64,000 nucleotides of DNA, taken from Bacillus inaquosorum KCTC 13429. GTDB lineage: Bacteria > Bacillota > Bacilli > Bacillales > Bacillaceae. How positions within the stretch are numbered: position 1 is the stretch's first letter; the number at the start of each line of letters is the position of its first letter. Both the position numbers and the translations under genes were made by a program. Positions 1 to 7,745 of the stretch are shown here, in pieces. The stretch lies in the NCBI RefSeq assembly GCF_000332645.1, contig NZ_AMXN01000002.1:1-64000 (forward strand). Reading direction: 5' to 3'. The notes under the pieces are model-generated. The model was not told the origin of the DNA and did no database searches. It worked only from the letters and a program-made list of their open reading frames with translations.

Positions 1-455
1 TCGTAAGATGTATACACAGATCCTTGGTCACTATGTAACACGCAGTTCTGAGGCAGTGTTGGCAGCTGATCAAGTGTGTTTAAGACAAAGTCTGTGTCCT
101 GCTTATCTCCAATCGTGAAAGCAATCACTTCTCCATTGTATACATCCAATATACTGGAAAGGTACAATTGTTTCTGTCCATAAGGCAAATACGTGATATC
201 CGTTACTAGTTTTTCAAGAGGATGATCAGACTGAAAGTTCCGATCTAATATATTATCGACCACGGCATATGGCTGCCCATTCTTCTTGCGCCTTTTCACC
301 TTAACCCGGCACTGCCACTGATTTTTCTGCATGATACGCTGAACCGTTTTATGGTTAATACGCATTCCCTTTTTTAATATAGCTGTAATTTTTCGATATC
401 CATATCGATACTTGTGCTCTCGGCACAACGTGCCGATTTGTTTTTTCAAATGGCA
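1..455 (-). pseudogene. IS3-family transposase OrfB (DDE integrase), 5'-truncated and cut by window edge
   Basis: The minus strand of 1-455 has an open frame reading HKYRYGYRKITAILKKG, then LVTDITYLPYG (first catalytic Asp region) and LHSDQGSVYTS (second catalytic Asp). This is the normal middle of an IS3-family OrfB. The N-terminal part of roughly 60 to 100 residues is absent, because the frame runs directly into the OrfA fragment. The third catalytic residue (Glu) would lie beyond position 1. No start codon or ribosome site remains, so it is a fragment. Confidence 0.8.
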
Positions 456-631
456 CTTGGTTGTTCGAATCGATGTGTATCCCCAGCCTTATGCCACCTA
501 ACCCATGTCTGAACCTGCGTCTTATTCTTGATATTCAATTCCTGCATGATCTCTTTCATAGGCACGCCTGCCAATCTCATTTCTACAGCCTCCTGTTTGA
601 CTTCAATCGGATAACTCACTCTTGTTCCCAT
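446..631 (-). pseudogene. IS3-family transposase OrfA, N-terminal fragment
   Basis: The ATG at 631 follows a GGAGG site. The 61-residue product begins MGTRVSYPIEVKQ and carries the helix-turn-helix typical of OrfA of IS3/IS150-like elements (MRLAGVPMKEIMQELNIKN). Homology stops after HRFEQP near position 463, followed by three unrelated codons and a stop. Intact OrfA proteins of this group run about 30 to 40 residues further and end in a coiled coil. The break marks the internal deletion of the element. Confidence 0.8.
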
Positions 632-633
632 AC

Positions 634-698
634 AAAAAACACCTCCAAGTCTTATTTCGGATAACAACTATCCATTTTCAAACTTGAAGGTGTTTTTT
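634..698 (-). promoter_or_regulatory. Hairpin at IS end that would sequester the orfA ribosome-binding site
   Basis: An inverted repeat (634-650 with 682-698) brackets the 5' region of orfA. In a minus-strand RNA the arms AAAAAACACCTTCAAGT and ACTTGGAGGTGTTTTTT pair along their whole length with one G.U pair, and the GGAGG of orfA lies inside the 3' arm. Transcripts entering from outside the element would fold this way, while a transcript starting inside would lack the first arm. Blocking of impinging transcription is known for several IS elements. Its role here is inferred. Confidence 0.55.
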
Positions 699-746
699 AT
701 TTGTCTCATCTTATGGGGTCAGTCCCATCCGAAAGGTGTTTTTTTG

Positions 747-1091
747 TTAATCATTCACTTTGGCAACCTTGATTAATCCGTCGATTCGCTTTGATTTGCT
801 GAAGTATGCTTTAATCTTGTCGCCTTCTTTTATATCAGACAAATCCTGATTTAATTTTTTTCCGTTGAAGATAATTTTCGTGCCGTTTTCTGCTTCTCCA
901 TGATACTCTGAACCGTCAATTTCCGTCACTTTATATTCCTCGATGGTGTATTCCTCTTCTTCCGAGGACAAGGTTTGTCCAATTGCTGTCGGAACATCCT
1001 TCAGCTCAAGATCATTTATATACATATAACCGCCTGCAAGTAAAAGCAAAAGCACTAACAGAATGGTAATCTTGGTTTTTATTCTTCCCAT
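747..1091 (-). CDS. ypuD: Membrane-anchored protein YpuD
   Basis: This is a 114-residue protein of unknown function. One N-terminal membrane segment (about residues 6-25, ILLVLLLLLAGGYMYI) is followed by an extracytoplasmic, charged domain rich in Glu and Lys, including a SSEEEEYTIEEY stretch. The start at 1091 has GGAGG seven bases upstream; an in-frame ATG at 1124 lacks such a site. I recognise it as YpuD from sequence and from its place next to sipS. An ECF-sigma-like promoter lies about 100 bases upstream. The IS element ends only 19 bases beyond its stop, so its original terminator may have been displaced. Confidence 0.85.
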   Translation of the reverse strand: MGRIKTKITILLVLLLLLAGGYMYINDLELKDVPTAIGQTLSSEEEEYTIEEYKVTEIDGSEYHGEAENGTKIIFNGKKLNQDLSDIKEGDKIKAYFSKSKRIDGLIKVAKVND

Positions 1092-1187
1092 TTTTAAACC
1101 TCCAGCCAATATGAATCTATTCATTCATATGAGTTATTCCTTTTTTTCATGAATAAAAAACCGTAAATTCTCGTAAATTATTAATAT

Positions 1188-1213
1188 AACGATGCATAAC
1201 GGGAATATGTTTC
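1188..1213 (-). promoter_or_regulatory. ECF-sigma type promoter of ypuD
   Basis: On the minus strand a GAAAC box (1213-1209) is followed after 17 bases by CGTT (1191-1188). This is the -35/-10 pattern used by the extracytoplasmic-function sigma factors M, W and X of Bacillus. From memory ypuD belongs to the sigma-M regulon. The same layout with CGTC is found upstream of ypuA and yqjL in this window. Confidence 0.6.
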
Positions 1214-1291
1214 ACATTTCTGCAAAAATTTCTTTTCTATAGATATACGAATTTATGTTCTGGTTTTGGGGGATGAACGTAAAAAAGATAT

Positions 1292-1322
1292 AAAAAAGCA
1301 GCCTCCTGTTCAGGAAGCTGCT
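1292..1322 (-). terminator. Rho-independent terminator of sipS
   Basis: Minus strand: AGCAGCTTCCTG and CAGGAGGCTGCT pair around a short AA loop and are followed by TTTTTT. It begins just after the sipS stop codon. Confidence 0.85.
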
Positions 1323-1327
1323 AGATC

Positions 1328-1882
1328 CTAATTCGTTTTTCGCATTTCGTTAAACGGGAAGAAAACAAACTTTGACTTACCCGCAATTTGTTTTTTCGTG
1401 AAGAGGCCAAGCCCGTTTCGGCTGTCCATTGAATTCCGGCGGTTATCACCCATCACAAAATACTTGTCATCAGGCACTTTAACCGGGCCGAAATCATCGG
1501 TCAAACGGTCATAGCCATCCTGCTTCGCTCTCTTTTTATTAGCTGCCAAATAAGGCTCGTCCACCTTTTTCCCATTGATATAGAGCTGGTCGCTTTTCAT
1601 TTCAACCGTATCTCCAGGCAGGCCGATAATACGTTTGACATAGTGAACATCATCCCCGTTTAAAACGACGATGTCTCCTCTATCAAACTCGCCGATATAT
1701 TTGACTGTCATATTGACAAAGACCCTTTCCCTGTTATGAAGTGTAGGATACATAGAGTCACCATCAACGACATACGGCGCAAAAATAAAATTGCGAATGA
1801 GCAAAGCGAGAACGACAGCAATCACAATTGCTTTTGCCCATTCTAACATTGATTTTTTCTTCGAAACATTTTCTGATTTCAA
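1328..1882 (-). CDS. sipS: Type I signal peptidase SipS
   Basis: SipS removes signal peptides from exported pre-proteins on the outer face of the membrane. The 184-residue product has one N-terminal membrane segment (about 15-35) and then the catalytic Ser43 in VDGDSMYPTL and the general base Lys83 in HYVKRIIGLPGD. The conserved box MGDNRRNSMDSR is near the C-terminus. The start is a TTG at 1882 with GGAGG seven bases upstream; a longer frame from 1903 has no ribosome site. It is a single gene with its own terminator. Length and motifs match SipS, one of the two major signal peptidases of B. subtilis. Confidence 0.95.
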   Translation of the reverse strand: MKSENVSKKKSMLEWAKAIVIAVVLALLIRNFIFAPYVVDGDSMYPTLHNRERVFVNMTVKYIGEFDRGDIVVLNGDDVHYVKRIIGLPGDTVEMKSDQLYINGKKVDEPYLAANKKRAKQDGYDRLTDDFGPVKVPDDKYFVMGDNRRNSMDSRNGLGLFTKKQIAGKSKFVFFPFNEMRKTN

Positions 1883-1975
1883 CTGATTTCCTCCAATAAA
1901 CAACGGTCTTCAATTTATGTTATCACGAATCGAAAAGAAATCCTATCAGGACCATTGAAGTGATTTTACAATCTA

Positions 1976-2116
1976 TTAATCCTCATCTTCCACCCAAATC
2001 ATGCCTATCTTTTTCTTGTCGATCACAGCTAGCCCTGCATCAAATGTTGCTTGAGAAATTGGACTCCAGCAATCGTATAATACACAGAGGCATCCGAAAA
2101 GTAATGAAAGAAATAA
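1976..2116 (-). pseudogene. C-terminal gene fragment, family not recognised
   Basis: The intergenic stretch 1904-2376 (about 470 bases) has no intact gene. On the minus strand an open frame without a start codon ends at 1976. Its last part reads YDCWSPISQATFDAGLAVI and then an acidic tail IGMIWVEDED. The composition looks like a real protein end, but I cannot name the family. An in-frame TGA lies just upstream, near 2119. I read it as the remains of a lost gene. Confidence 0.45.
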
Positions 2117-2210
2117 TCACATAATTTCAGCAGAGATGGGCTTAGAAGAAAGACAGCTCGTATGCTAATCTTTAGATAATATATAAAAGGTTACGAGCAG
2201 CTCTTTTCAT

Positions 2211-2324
2211 CTACTGCATTCTATTGATCGCCCAGTCCCATGGTGCTTTAAATTGATTCACATCATGAAGGTTACTGCAATGTTTGCGGCAGCCCATTTT
2301 ACAGGTGACATATCCGGCCTGCAT
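2211..2324 (-). pseudogene. Short cysteine-rich open frame, probably a gene remnant
   Basis: A 37-codon frame on the minus strand reads YVTCKMGCRKHCSNLHDVNQ near its start and ends with KAPWDWAINRMQ. Three cysteines and the Trp-rich end look protein-like, but there is no ribosome-binding site before the ATG at 2324. An in-frame stop lies a few codons further upstream. It lies immediately downstream of the zinc-ribbon gene on the same strand. It may be the end of a lost gene or, less likely, a small expressed peptide. I do not recognise it. Confidence 0.3.
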
Positions 2325-2376
2325 CCCGTTTTGCTTTCAAGATATTTTAAATATCATTGAAGCTCGAAAACAAGGA

Positions 2377-2583
2377 TCAGCCTCCAAAAAATAGATCCAA
2401 TATATTGCCGGCAGTTGAAGATTCTTTATTATAAAACTCTGAGTATCCACAATTCTTACAGTAAACCACGAGAAAACGGTTATTCTGAACGTCAAACAAC
2501 TTCGATAATCCCGTACCGGTTGTGGCTATTTCTTTTTGGCCCGCTTCAGTGCTTCCGCATTTTATACAGCCTTTATTGTTCAT
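2377..2583 (-). CDS. Small zinc-ribbon protein (DUF2082 family)
   Basis: This 68-residue protein has two CxxC pairs (CIKCG near residue 6 and YCKNCGYSEFY near residue 42) that would bind one zinc ion. Between them is the typical ATTGTGLSKLFDVQNNRF segment of the DUF2082 (nucleic-acid-binding zinc ribbon) family. Its function is unknown; binding to nucleic acid is only a family prediction. The start is preceded by GGGAG at a slightly long spacing. It stands alone in a decayed region between sipS and ypzD. In B. subtilis a gene named ypzJ lies near this place, but I am not sure that this is it. Confidence 0.75.
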   Translation of the reverse strand: MNNKGCIKCGSTEAGQKEIATTGTGLSKLFDVQNNRFLVVYCKNCGYSEFYNKESSTAGNILDLFFGG

Positions 2584-2811
2584 ATCGTCAAGCTCCCTTT
2601 CACAACATCACGTTTGTTTTGATTTATTTTACTACAAAATACCATTTTGATGAACCATGCAACTTTAAAGTTTTCTTAAATTTTATATATGAAATCCACA
2701 GAAATAAAAGCCGATTTTGCCTGCTTAACTCGAGTGACTGGCTAAAAAAGATGCAATGATTGAAGAATCCCCCCCTTTTCGCGACATCATAAAAAACATA
2801 AGTATTTTTAT

Positions 2812-2831
2812 CAATAAGTTTACGCTTATTG
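2812..2831. repeat. Palindrome CAATAAG-N6-CTTATTG upstream of ypzD
   Basis: A perfect 7+7 base inverted repeat lies 54 bases before the ypzD start, inside the A+T-rich gap 2584-2884. That gap contains no other gene that I can support. It could be an operator or a hairpin in the leader RNA. Confidence 0.45.
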
Positions 2832-2884
2832 ACTCTAGCAATAATACATATAAAAAATAGAGAATTTGAAAGGAGACTCCGTGA

Positions 2885-3097
2885 ATGATTGATTATCCCA
2901 TTAATATAAACAACGTTTCCGGGAACAGTGTAGTAAACGTAGGCGGCGCTTTTACGATAAGACCATTAACTGTGTCCAAATCTGTGTTTGGTTCCGGCGG
3001 CTTGAATACTGGAATTGTCATTGAGAACAATTTTGTAAGCCAGTCCAAAATGATTAACAGTCAATTTTCCGATCAGCATGTGACCAAAACATTGTAA
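2885..3097 (+). CDS. ypzD: GerPF-like spore germination protein YpzD
   Basis: This 70-residue protein of the GerPA/GerPF family starts with INNVSGNSVVNVGGAF, the family's signature, followed by a Ser/Gly/Asn-rich tail (GSGGLNTGIVIENNF). GerP proteins sit in the spore coat region and help germinants pass through it; the role of the stand-alone paralogue YpzD is inferred from that family. AAAGGAG precedes the ATG. Promoters of such genes are normally recognised by mother-cell sigma factors, and the upstream region is very A+T-rich with CATA-like boxes, but no clear promoter can be fixed. Confidence 0.85.
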   Translation: MIDYPININNVSGNSVVNVGGAFTIRPLTVSKSVFGSGGLNTGIVIENNFVSQSKMINSQFSDQHVTKTL

Positions 3098-3159
3098 TTT
3101 CTGTCTGCTTTAAGCAGATACAAAACTCCTCGTTAACCGGATAAACGTCTTTTTATTCA

Positions 3160-3184
3160 CCGCCTCCAGCACTCAGGCGGTTTT
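3160..3184 (+). terminator. Terminator downstream of ypzD
   Basis: CCGCCT and AGGCGG form the stem, followed by TTTT on the plus strand. A smaller hairpin (TCTGCTT/AAGCAGA near 3105) lies upstream. Confidence 0.7.
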
Positions 3185-3207
3185 CTATTGGATCATTTTT
3201 TTGCAAA

Positions 3208-3240
3208 TAAAAAAGCTCCCCCGAGATGAGGAAGCCTTTT
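3208..3240 (-). terminator. Terminator of ppiB
   Basis: Minus strand: AAAGGCTTCCTC pairs with GGGGGAGCTTTT (several G.U pairs) and runs into a T tract. It lies directly after the ppiB stop. Confidence 0.75.
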
Positions 3241-3248
3241 GCTGCCTA

Positions 3249-3680
3249 TTAGCCTTCTACGCGAACTTCTTTCATGACGTCGCCATTAGACATGTTTTTC
3301 GCGAATTCTAGTCCGCTTGTTACTTTACCGAATACAGTGTGAACACCGTTCAAATGTGGCTGAGGTTCATGTACGATGAAAAATTGGCTGCCGCCAGTGT
3401 CTTTTCCTGCGTGTGCCATAGAAAGTGCACCCGCTTCATGTGTATGCGGGTTTCCTTCTGTTTCACATTTGATTGTGTATCCTGGGCCGCCTGTGCCAGT
3501 TCCGTGAGGACATCCGCCTTGGCTGACGAAGCCTGGAATCACTCGGTGGAATGTAAGACCGTCATAAAAGCCTTCGTTCGCAAGCTTTTCAAAGTTTGCG
3601 ACAGTGCCCGGTGCAGCTTCAGGGTAAAGTTCAAATTCAATTTTGTTACCGTCTTCTAATAAAAAGTAACCTGTTTTCAA
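3249..3680 (-). CDS. ppiB: Peptidyl-prolyl cis-trans isomerase B (cyclophilin)
   Basis: PpiB is a cytosolic cyclophilin that speeds up rotation of Xaa-Pro bonds during protein folding. The 143-residue product is a single cyclophilin domain with the catalytic region [13 protein letters not shown] (active Arg), GGSQFFI and [13 protein letters not shown] start it at the TTG at 3680, which gives the usual length and has a weak AGTAGG site upstream. A longer frame from a TTG at 3713 has none. It stands alone and is transcribed away from ypuA. Confidence 0.93.
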   Translation of the reverse strand: MKTGYFLLEDGNKIEFELYPEAAPGTVANFEKLANEGFYDGLTFHRVIPGFVSQGGCPHGTGTGGPGYTIKCETEGNPHTHEAGALSMAHAGKDTGGSQFFIVHEPQPHLNGVHTVFGKVTSGLEFAKNMSNGDVMKEVRVEG

Positions 3681-3818
3681 TTGTATGCCTACTTTCTTTA
3701 TTTTAATTTTCAAAGGAGATTATGTATGATAGGTTATAGCCTGTCTCTCCTTGTCGCGGCTATTATACCACACCTTTCGGGGGAAAACGAATCTCCCGGC
3801 TTTACAAAAAATAAAAAT

Positions 3819-3844
3819 GAAACCTTGATCTCTTTATCTCCGTC
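3819..3844 (+). promoter_or_regulatory. ECF-sigma type promoter of ypuA
   Basis: GAAAC (3819-3823), a 17-base spacer and CGTC (3841-3844) match the promoter pattern of Bacillus sigma-M/W/X. From memory ypuA is a sigma-M target. The site lies about 95 bases before the gene. Confidence 0.7.
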
Positions 3845-3937
3845 TAACCTAACGGAACTGTATTTTCATCATGATCACAGGTCCTCGCAAAGCAGCTCTA
3901 TCCAGCTGCTTGTGAAATTGAAGGAGGTCAAACTGCT

Positions 3938-4810
3938 TTGAAAAAAATATGGATTGGAATGCTGGCAGCGGCCGTTTTGCTGCTGATGATTCCGAAAGTC
4001 AGTCTCGCGGATGCCGCAGTTGGAGATGTCATTGTAACTCTGGGTGCTGATTTATCAGAATCTGATAAACAAAAAGTGCTTGATGAGATGAATATCCCTG
4101 ATAATGCCACAATGGTAACCGTGACCAATAAGGAAGAACATGAATATTTAGGAAAATATATACCGAGCGCTCAAATCGGATCAAGAGCCATTTCTTCATC
4201 GTCAATAACCATTGCCAAAAAAGGCTCTGGACTGAATGTTGAGACGCATAATATCAGCGGCATTACAGATGAAATGTACCTAAATGCCCTGATGACAGCA
4301 GGTGTTAAAGATGCGAAGGTGTATGTTACAGCACCATTTGAAGTATCTGGGACTGCGGCTTTAACTGGATTGATTAAGGCGTATGAAGTTTCTTCTGATG
4401 AAGCGATTTCGGAGGATGTGAAGCAAGTAGCTAACCAAGAGCTTGTCACGACATCAGAGCTTGGGGACAAAATCGGTAACGAAAATGCAGCTGCGCTGAT
4501 AGCAAAAATCAAAGAAGAGTTTGCTAAAAACGGTGTGCCTGACAATAAAGCTGACATTGAAAAACAAGTGGACGACGCAGCTTCTGATTTAAACGTCACA
4601 CTTACAGACAGCCAAAAGGATCAGCTTGTATCCTTATTCAATAAAATGAAAAATGTTGACATCGACTGGGGACAGGTCGGTGACCAGCTTGATAAAGCGA
4701 AAGATAAGATTACGAAATTCATAGAATCAGATGAAGGCAAAAACTTCATCCAGAAAGTCATTGATTTCTTCGTATCTATCTGGAATGCGATTGTTTCTAT
4801 ATTCAAATAA
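3938..4810 (+). CDS. ypuA: Secreted DUF1002 protein YpuA
   Basis: This is a 290-residue exported protein of unknown function in the DUF1002 family. It has a signal peptide (residues 1-25, KKIWIGMLAAAVLLLMIPKV, then SLADA), a long mixed alpha/beta region, and a C-terminal amphipathic stretch ending FFVSIWNAIVSIFK. The start is TTG at 3938 with AAGGAGG ten bases upstream. Its ECF-type promoter links it to envelope stress. It is monocistronic, ending at a terminator shared with lysA. Identity as YpuA rests on sequence memory and position beside lysA. Confidence 0.88.
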   Translation: MKKIWIGMLAAAVLLLMIPKVSLADAAVGDVIVTLGADLSESDKQKVLDEMNIPDNATMVTVTNKEEHEYLGKYIPSAQIGSRAISSSSITIAKKGSGLNVETHNISGITDEMYLNALMTAGVKDAKVYVTAPFEVSGTAALTGLIKAYEVSSDEAISEDVKQVANQELVTTSELGDKIGNENAAALIAKIKEEFAKNGVPDNKADIEKQVDDAASDLNVTLTDSQKDQLVSLFNKMKNVDIDWGQVGDQLDKAKDKITKFIESDEGKNFIQKVIDFFVSIWNAIVSIFK

Positions 4811-4841
4811 AAAAAGCGCCGAGAAATCGGCGCTTTTTTAT
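4811..4841. terminator. Bidirectional terminator between ypuA and lysA
   Basis: AAAAAAGCGCCGA and TCGGCGCTTTTTTA form a symmetric hairpin with A and T tracts, so it can end transcripts from both sides. The lysA stop codon lies in its tail. Confidence 0.9.
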
Positions 4842-6157
4842 TGCTTTACACTCGTTTTAAAGGGCAGGTCAAGTTTGACAATATCCTCGTAAGTTTCTCT
4901 TTTCACGACTAAATGAGCTTCGCCGTTTTCTACAAATACAACGGCAGGTCTCGGGATTCGATTGTAATTGTTGGCCATGCTGTATCCGTATGCGCCTGTA
5001 CAAAAAACAGCAAGAAGATCGCCTTCTTTTACTTCCGGCAGGTCAATATCCCAAATTAGCATATCCCCGCTTTCACAGCATTTTCCGGCAATCGATACCG
5101 TCTTATTATGCGCTTCTCCGATACGGTTGGCTGTTGCAGCTTCATATTTAGCCTGGTAGAGTGCAGGACGAATATTGTCGTTCATGCCTCCGTCTACAGC
5201 GACATACTGGCGGACACCCGGCACTTCTTTTTGAGAGCCAACCGTATAAAGGGTTGTGCCTGCGTCTCCCACGAGAGAACGGCCCGGTTCGATCCAAATT
5301 TCCGGAATGTCAAAACCGTAACGGGCAGCATTTGCTTTCACAGCTTCGATAATTTTTTCAACGTATTCAGTAGCGTGAAGCGGTTCATCTTCCTCCGTAT
5401 AACGGATGCCGAAACCTCCTCCAAGATTCAAAACCTTGGATACAAACGAGTATGAATCTCTCCACTCGTCTAGTTTTTTGAAGATTTTTTCCGCTGCTAA
5501 CACAAAACCGGCCGTATCAAAAATTTGTGAGCCAATATGGCAATGGACCCCCAGCAGCTGAATGTGTTCTGATTGTAATACTCGCTCAATCGCCCGTTCA
5601 GTTTGTCCGTTATGAAGGTCGAAACCAAACTTTGAATCTTCTTGACCTGTTGTAATATAGTCATGCGTGTGCGCTTCTACTCCGGGTGTGATCCGAAGAA
5701 GAACATCGATGGAGTGTCCCGTTTCTTTACATAAGTCTTCCAAAAGCGAAATTTCATAGAAATTATCAACCACAATGCAGCCGATGTGATGCTCAAGTGC
5801 CATTCGCAGTTCTTCCCTGCTCTTGTTATTCCCATGAAAGTGGATGCGTTCTGCCGGAAAGCCTGCGGCAACAGCTGTATAAAGCTCTCCCCCGGACACG
5901 ACATCTAAAGAAAGTCCCTCTTCCTCAGCGAGCTGAATCATTGCGACTGATGAGAACGCTTTGCTCGCATATGCCACCTGTGCTTTCAGCCCTGCAGTAA
6001 TAAATGCCTGCTTAAAGCTTTTAGCACGCTCACGTATTAAAGCCACATCATATACGTAAAGAGGCGTTCCATATTTTCCCGCTAAATAAAGAGCGTCCAC
6101 ACCTCCGATTTCTAAATGCCCATGTTGATTTTGCCTGCTTGTGCCATGTAAGAACAA
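4838..6157 (-). CDS. lysA: Diaminopimelate decarboxylase
   Basis: LysA makes L-lysine from meso-diaminopimelate, the last step of the pathway, using pyridoxal phosphate (PLP). The 439-residue protein has a PLP barrel with the cofactor lysine near residue 66 (VAYASKAFSS), the HCHIGSQI motif, the glycine loop NLGGGFGIRY, and the CESGD and GAYGYSMANNYN motifs that complete the dimer active site. The start is placed at TTG 6157, which has GAGG at good spacing; the ATG two codons upstream overlaps that site. It follows the spoVA operon, with a weak hairpin between them, so partial read-through from the forespore operon is possible. Confidence 0.95.
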   Translation of the reverse strand: MFLHGTSRQNQHGHLEIGGVDALYLAGKYGTPLYVYDVALIRERAKSFKQAFITAGLKAQVAYASKAFSSVAMIQLAEEEGLSLDVVSGGELYTAVAAGFPAERIHFHGNNKSREELRMALEHHIGCIVVDNFYEISLLEDLCKETGHSIDVLLRITPGVEAHTHDYITTGQEDSKFGFDLHNGQTERAIERVLQSEHIQLLGVHCHIGSQIFDTAGFVLAAEKIFKKLDEWRDSYSFVSKVLNLGGGFGIRYTEEDEPLHATEYVEKIIEAVKANAARYGFDIPEIWIEPGRSLVGDAGTTLYTVGSQKEVPGVRQYVAVDGGMNDNIRPALYQAKYEAATANRIGEAHNKTVSIAGKCCESGDMLIWDIDLPEVKEGDLLAVFCTGAYGYSMANNYNRIPRPAVVFVENGEAHLVVKRETYEDIVKLDLPFKTSVKQ

Positions 6158-6186
6158 TGTCATTCCCTCTTTCTCCGCTTATGGGT

Positions 6187-6213
6187 GAAAAGGACAGTTT
6201 TATCGACTGTCCC
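6187..6213 (-). terminator. Hairpin after spoVAF
   Basis: Minus strand: GGACAGT and ACTGTCC around a CGATAAA loop, followed by TTTTC. It lies between spoVAF and lysA and probably gives partial termination. Confidence 0.6.
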
Positions 6214-6263
6214 TTCATAATTAAGACATACATTATCATACTCTACAGTCAGTTTCAATGCGA

Positions 6264-7745
6264 TTATGAATTGGTAGGTTGTCTTAAGCGATTTCTTGGG
6301 TGAACGATACTAGGTCTTACTTTTGCACCAGGTTTTGCAGTGCGGATCAGTACCTGCCACAGCGCCTTGCCGTTAAAGGGAATCAGCGGCCATAAGTACG
6401 GTGTCTGGAGAGATTTGATGCTGGCCATGGCAATAATTAGCACTGTAAATCCAATTACTAGCCCTTTTATGTGAAATATGGCAACGAGTATCATGAGAGT
6501 AAGCCGGCCCATTTTGTTCGCCAAGCTTAATTCATAACTAGGCGTCGCAAAGGTTCCAATTGCCGCAAGTGAGACGTATAGAATCACCTCTGGTGAAAAC
6601 AGGCCGACTTCAATGGCAATTTGTCCAATCAGCACAGCGGCAATGATACCCATGGCTGTCGATAAAGCGGTCGGGGTATGAATGGCAGCCATTCTGAGAA
6701 ACTCGATTCCTAAGTCAGCTAAGAATATCTGCAGGATGATCGGGATATGCGTATTCTTATTTAAACCGATAAATTTCATATTCTCGGGCAGCAGGTCCGG
6801 CTGCAGCACAAAGAGAAACCAGATCGGGAGAAATATAGTGGATGCAATAATACCGAAAAATCTGACCCATCTTAAAAAAGTACCGACTGCAGGCGCCTGC
6901 CTGTATTCTTCAGCATGCTGGACATGATGGAACAAAGTCGTCGGGGTGATAATTACACTCGGCGATGTATCAACCATAATGATGACATGGCCTTCAAGTA
7001 CATGATTAGCCGCCACATCCGGCCTTTCTGTATAGCGGACGAGCGGATACGGGTTGTAGCCTTGTTTAATGATGAATTCCTCTACTGTTTTGTCGGCCAT
7101 TGTTAATCCGTCGACATCAATGGCAGCAACTTCTTTTTCAACGATGTCAACCAGATCCGGATCTGCAATATCTTCTATATAACAAATGCTCAGATCCGTT
7201 TTTGATCGCTCACCAACCTTTGTCATCTTGATGCGAAGACGTTCGTCTCTGATCCGGCGTCTGAGAAGAGCCGTATTGACGACGATATTTTCTACAAATC
7301 CGTCTCTGGCTCCCCTGACGACCTTTTCCGTATCGGGCTCTTCAGGGTTTCTGCCCGGATAGCTTCTAACGTCAATAATAAATGCGAAGCCTGCGTCTTC
7401 AACAATGACTGCAACTAGCCCCGACAACACTTGGTCAGTCGTTTCATCCAGCGTTTTTACTTTTTCAACCTGGGCGTTAAGCAGCCTGTTTTCGACGATA
7501 TCGACCAGGTTATCAGCGTCCTCTTTCCGATTGTTAATGGCAACAAGCTCTCTCATTAAATGAATGATATAGGCGGTATCAGATAATCCATTTAAATAGT
7601 AAAGCTGTATTTCCTTGTCTAAAATGTTGAGCTTGCGAACCCCTACATCATAGCTGGTTCCCATTCCGACCCGATTTTTAAAATACGCTTCATTTTTGGC
7701 TGGATTCCGATAAACCCGGATTTTCTCTTCCTTGTGACCCGGCAT
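6264..7745 (-). CDS. spoVAF: Spore protein SpoVAF (GerA-family A-subunit-like)
   Basis: SpoVAF is a 493-residue forespore membrane protein of the spore germinant receptor A-subunit family. A soluble N-terminal half (to about 290, with [20 protein letters not shown] typical of GerAA/SpoVAF) is followed by five to six membrane segments (about 300-450) including [10 protein letters not shown] and the loop [10 protein letters not shown]. Family knowledge: it is not essential for dipicolinate uptake but helps germination by forming a membrane channel with YqhR-type partners. It is the last spoVA gene and overlaps spoVAEA by 56 bases, which suggests translational coupling. Confidence 0.95.
   Translation of the reverse strand: MPGHKEEKIRVYRNPAKNEAYFKNRVGMGTSYDVGVRKLNILDKEIQLYYLNGLSDTAYIIHLMRELVAINNRKEDADNLVDIVENRLLNAQVEKVKTLDETTDQVLSGLVAVIVEDAGFAFIIDVRSYPGRNPEEPDTEKVVRGARDGFVENIVVNTALLRRRIRDERLRIKMTKVGERSKTDLSICYIEDIADPDLVDIVEKEVAAIDVDGLTMADKTVEEFIIKQGYNPYPLVRYTERPDVAANHVLEGHVIIMVDTSPSVIITPTTLFHHVQHAEEYRQAPAVGTFLRWVRFFGIIASTIFLPIWFLFVLQPDLLPENMKFIGLNKNTHIPIILQIFLADLGIEFLRMAAIHTPTALSTAMGIIAAVLIGQIAIEVGLFSPEVILYVSLAAIGTFATPSYELSLANKMGRLTLMILVAIFHIKGLVIGFTVLIIAMASIKSLQTPYLWPLIPFNGKALWQVLIRTAKPGAKVRPSIVHPRNRLRQPTNS

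Larger units (their letters stand above)
1..727 (-). mobile_element. IS3-family insertion sequence, internally deleted, left end outside window
   Basis: The minus strand encodes an OrfA start (helix-turn-helix type, from 631) and, further left, a long piece of the OrfB integrase with DDE-type motifs, as in IS3-family elements. The orfA-side end appears to be at 727, where the minus strand begins TGGGACTGACCCC. The piece between the OrfA N-terminal part and the middle of OrfB is missing, so the copy cannot make transposase. The other end lies outside the window, so no target duplication can be judged. It sits directly 3' of ypuD. Confidence 0.85.

Noticed and set aside
686..745. Near-direct repeat of AAGGTGTTTTTT at the IS end and before the ypuD stop, as target duplication
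   Set aside because: One copy lies inside the element, so it cannot be a target-site duplication. The other IS end is outside the window.
2415..2759. 114-codon plus-strand frame opposite the zinc-ribbon gene
   Set aside because: It is the shadow of the DUF2082 gene and A+T-rich spacer; no ribosome site and no recognisable protein pattern.
4171..4599. 142-codon minus-strand frame inside ypuA
   Set aside because: It is an antisense shadow of a real gene with strong signal peptide, ribosome site and promoter; it has no such signals itself.
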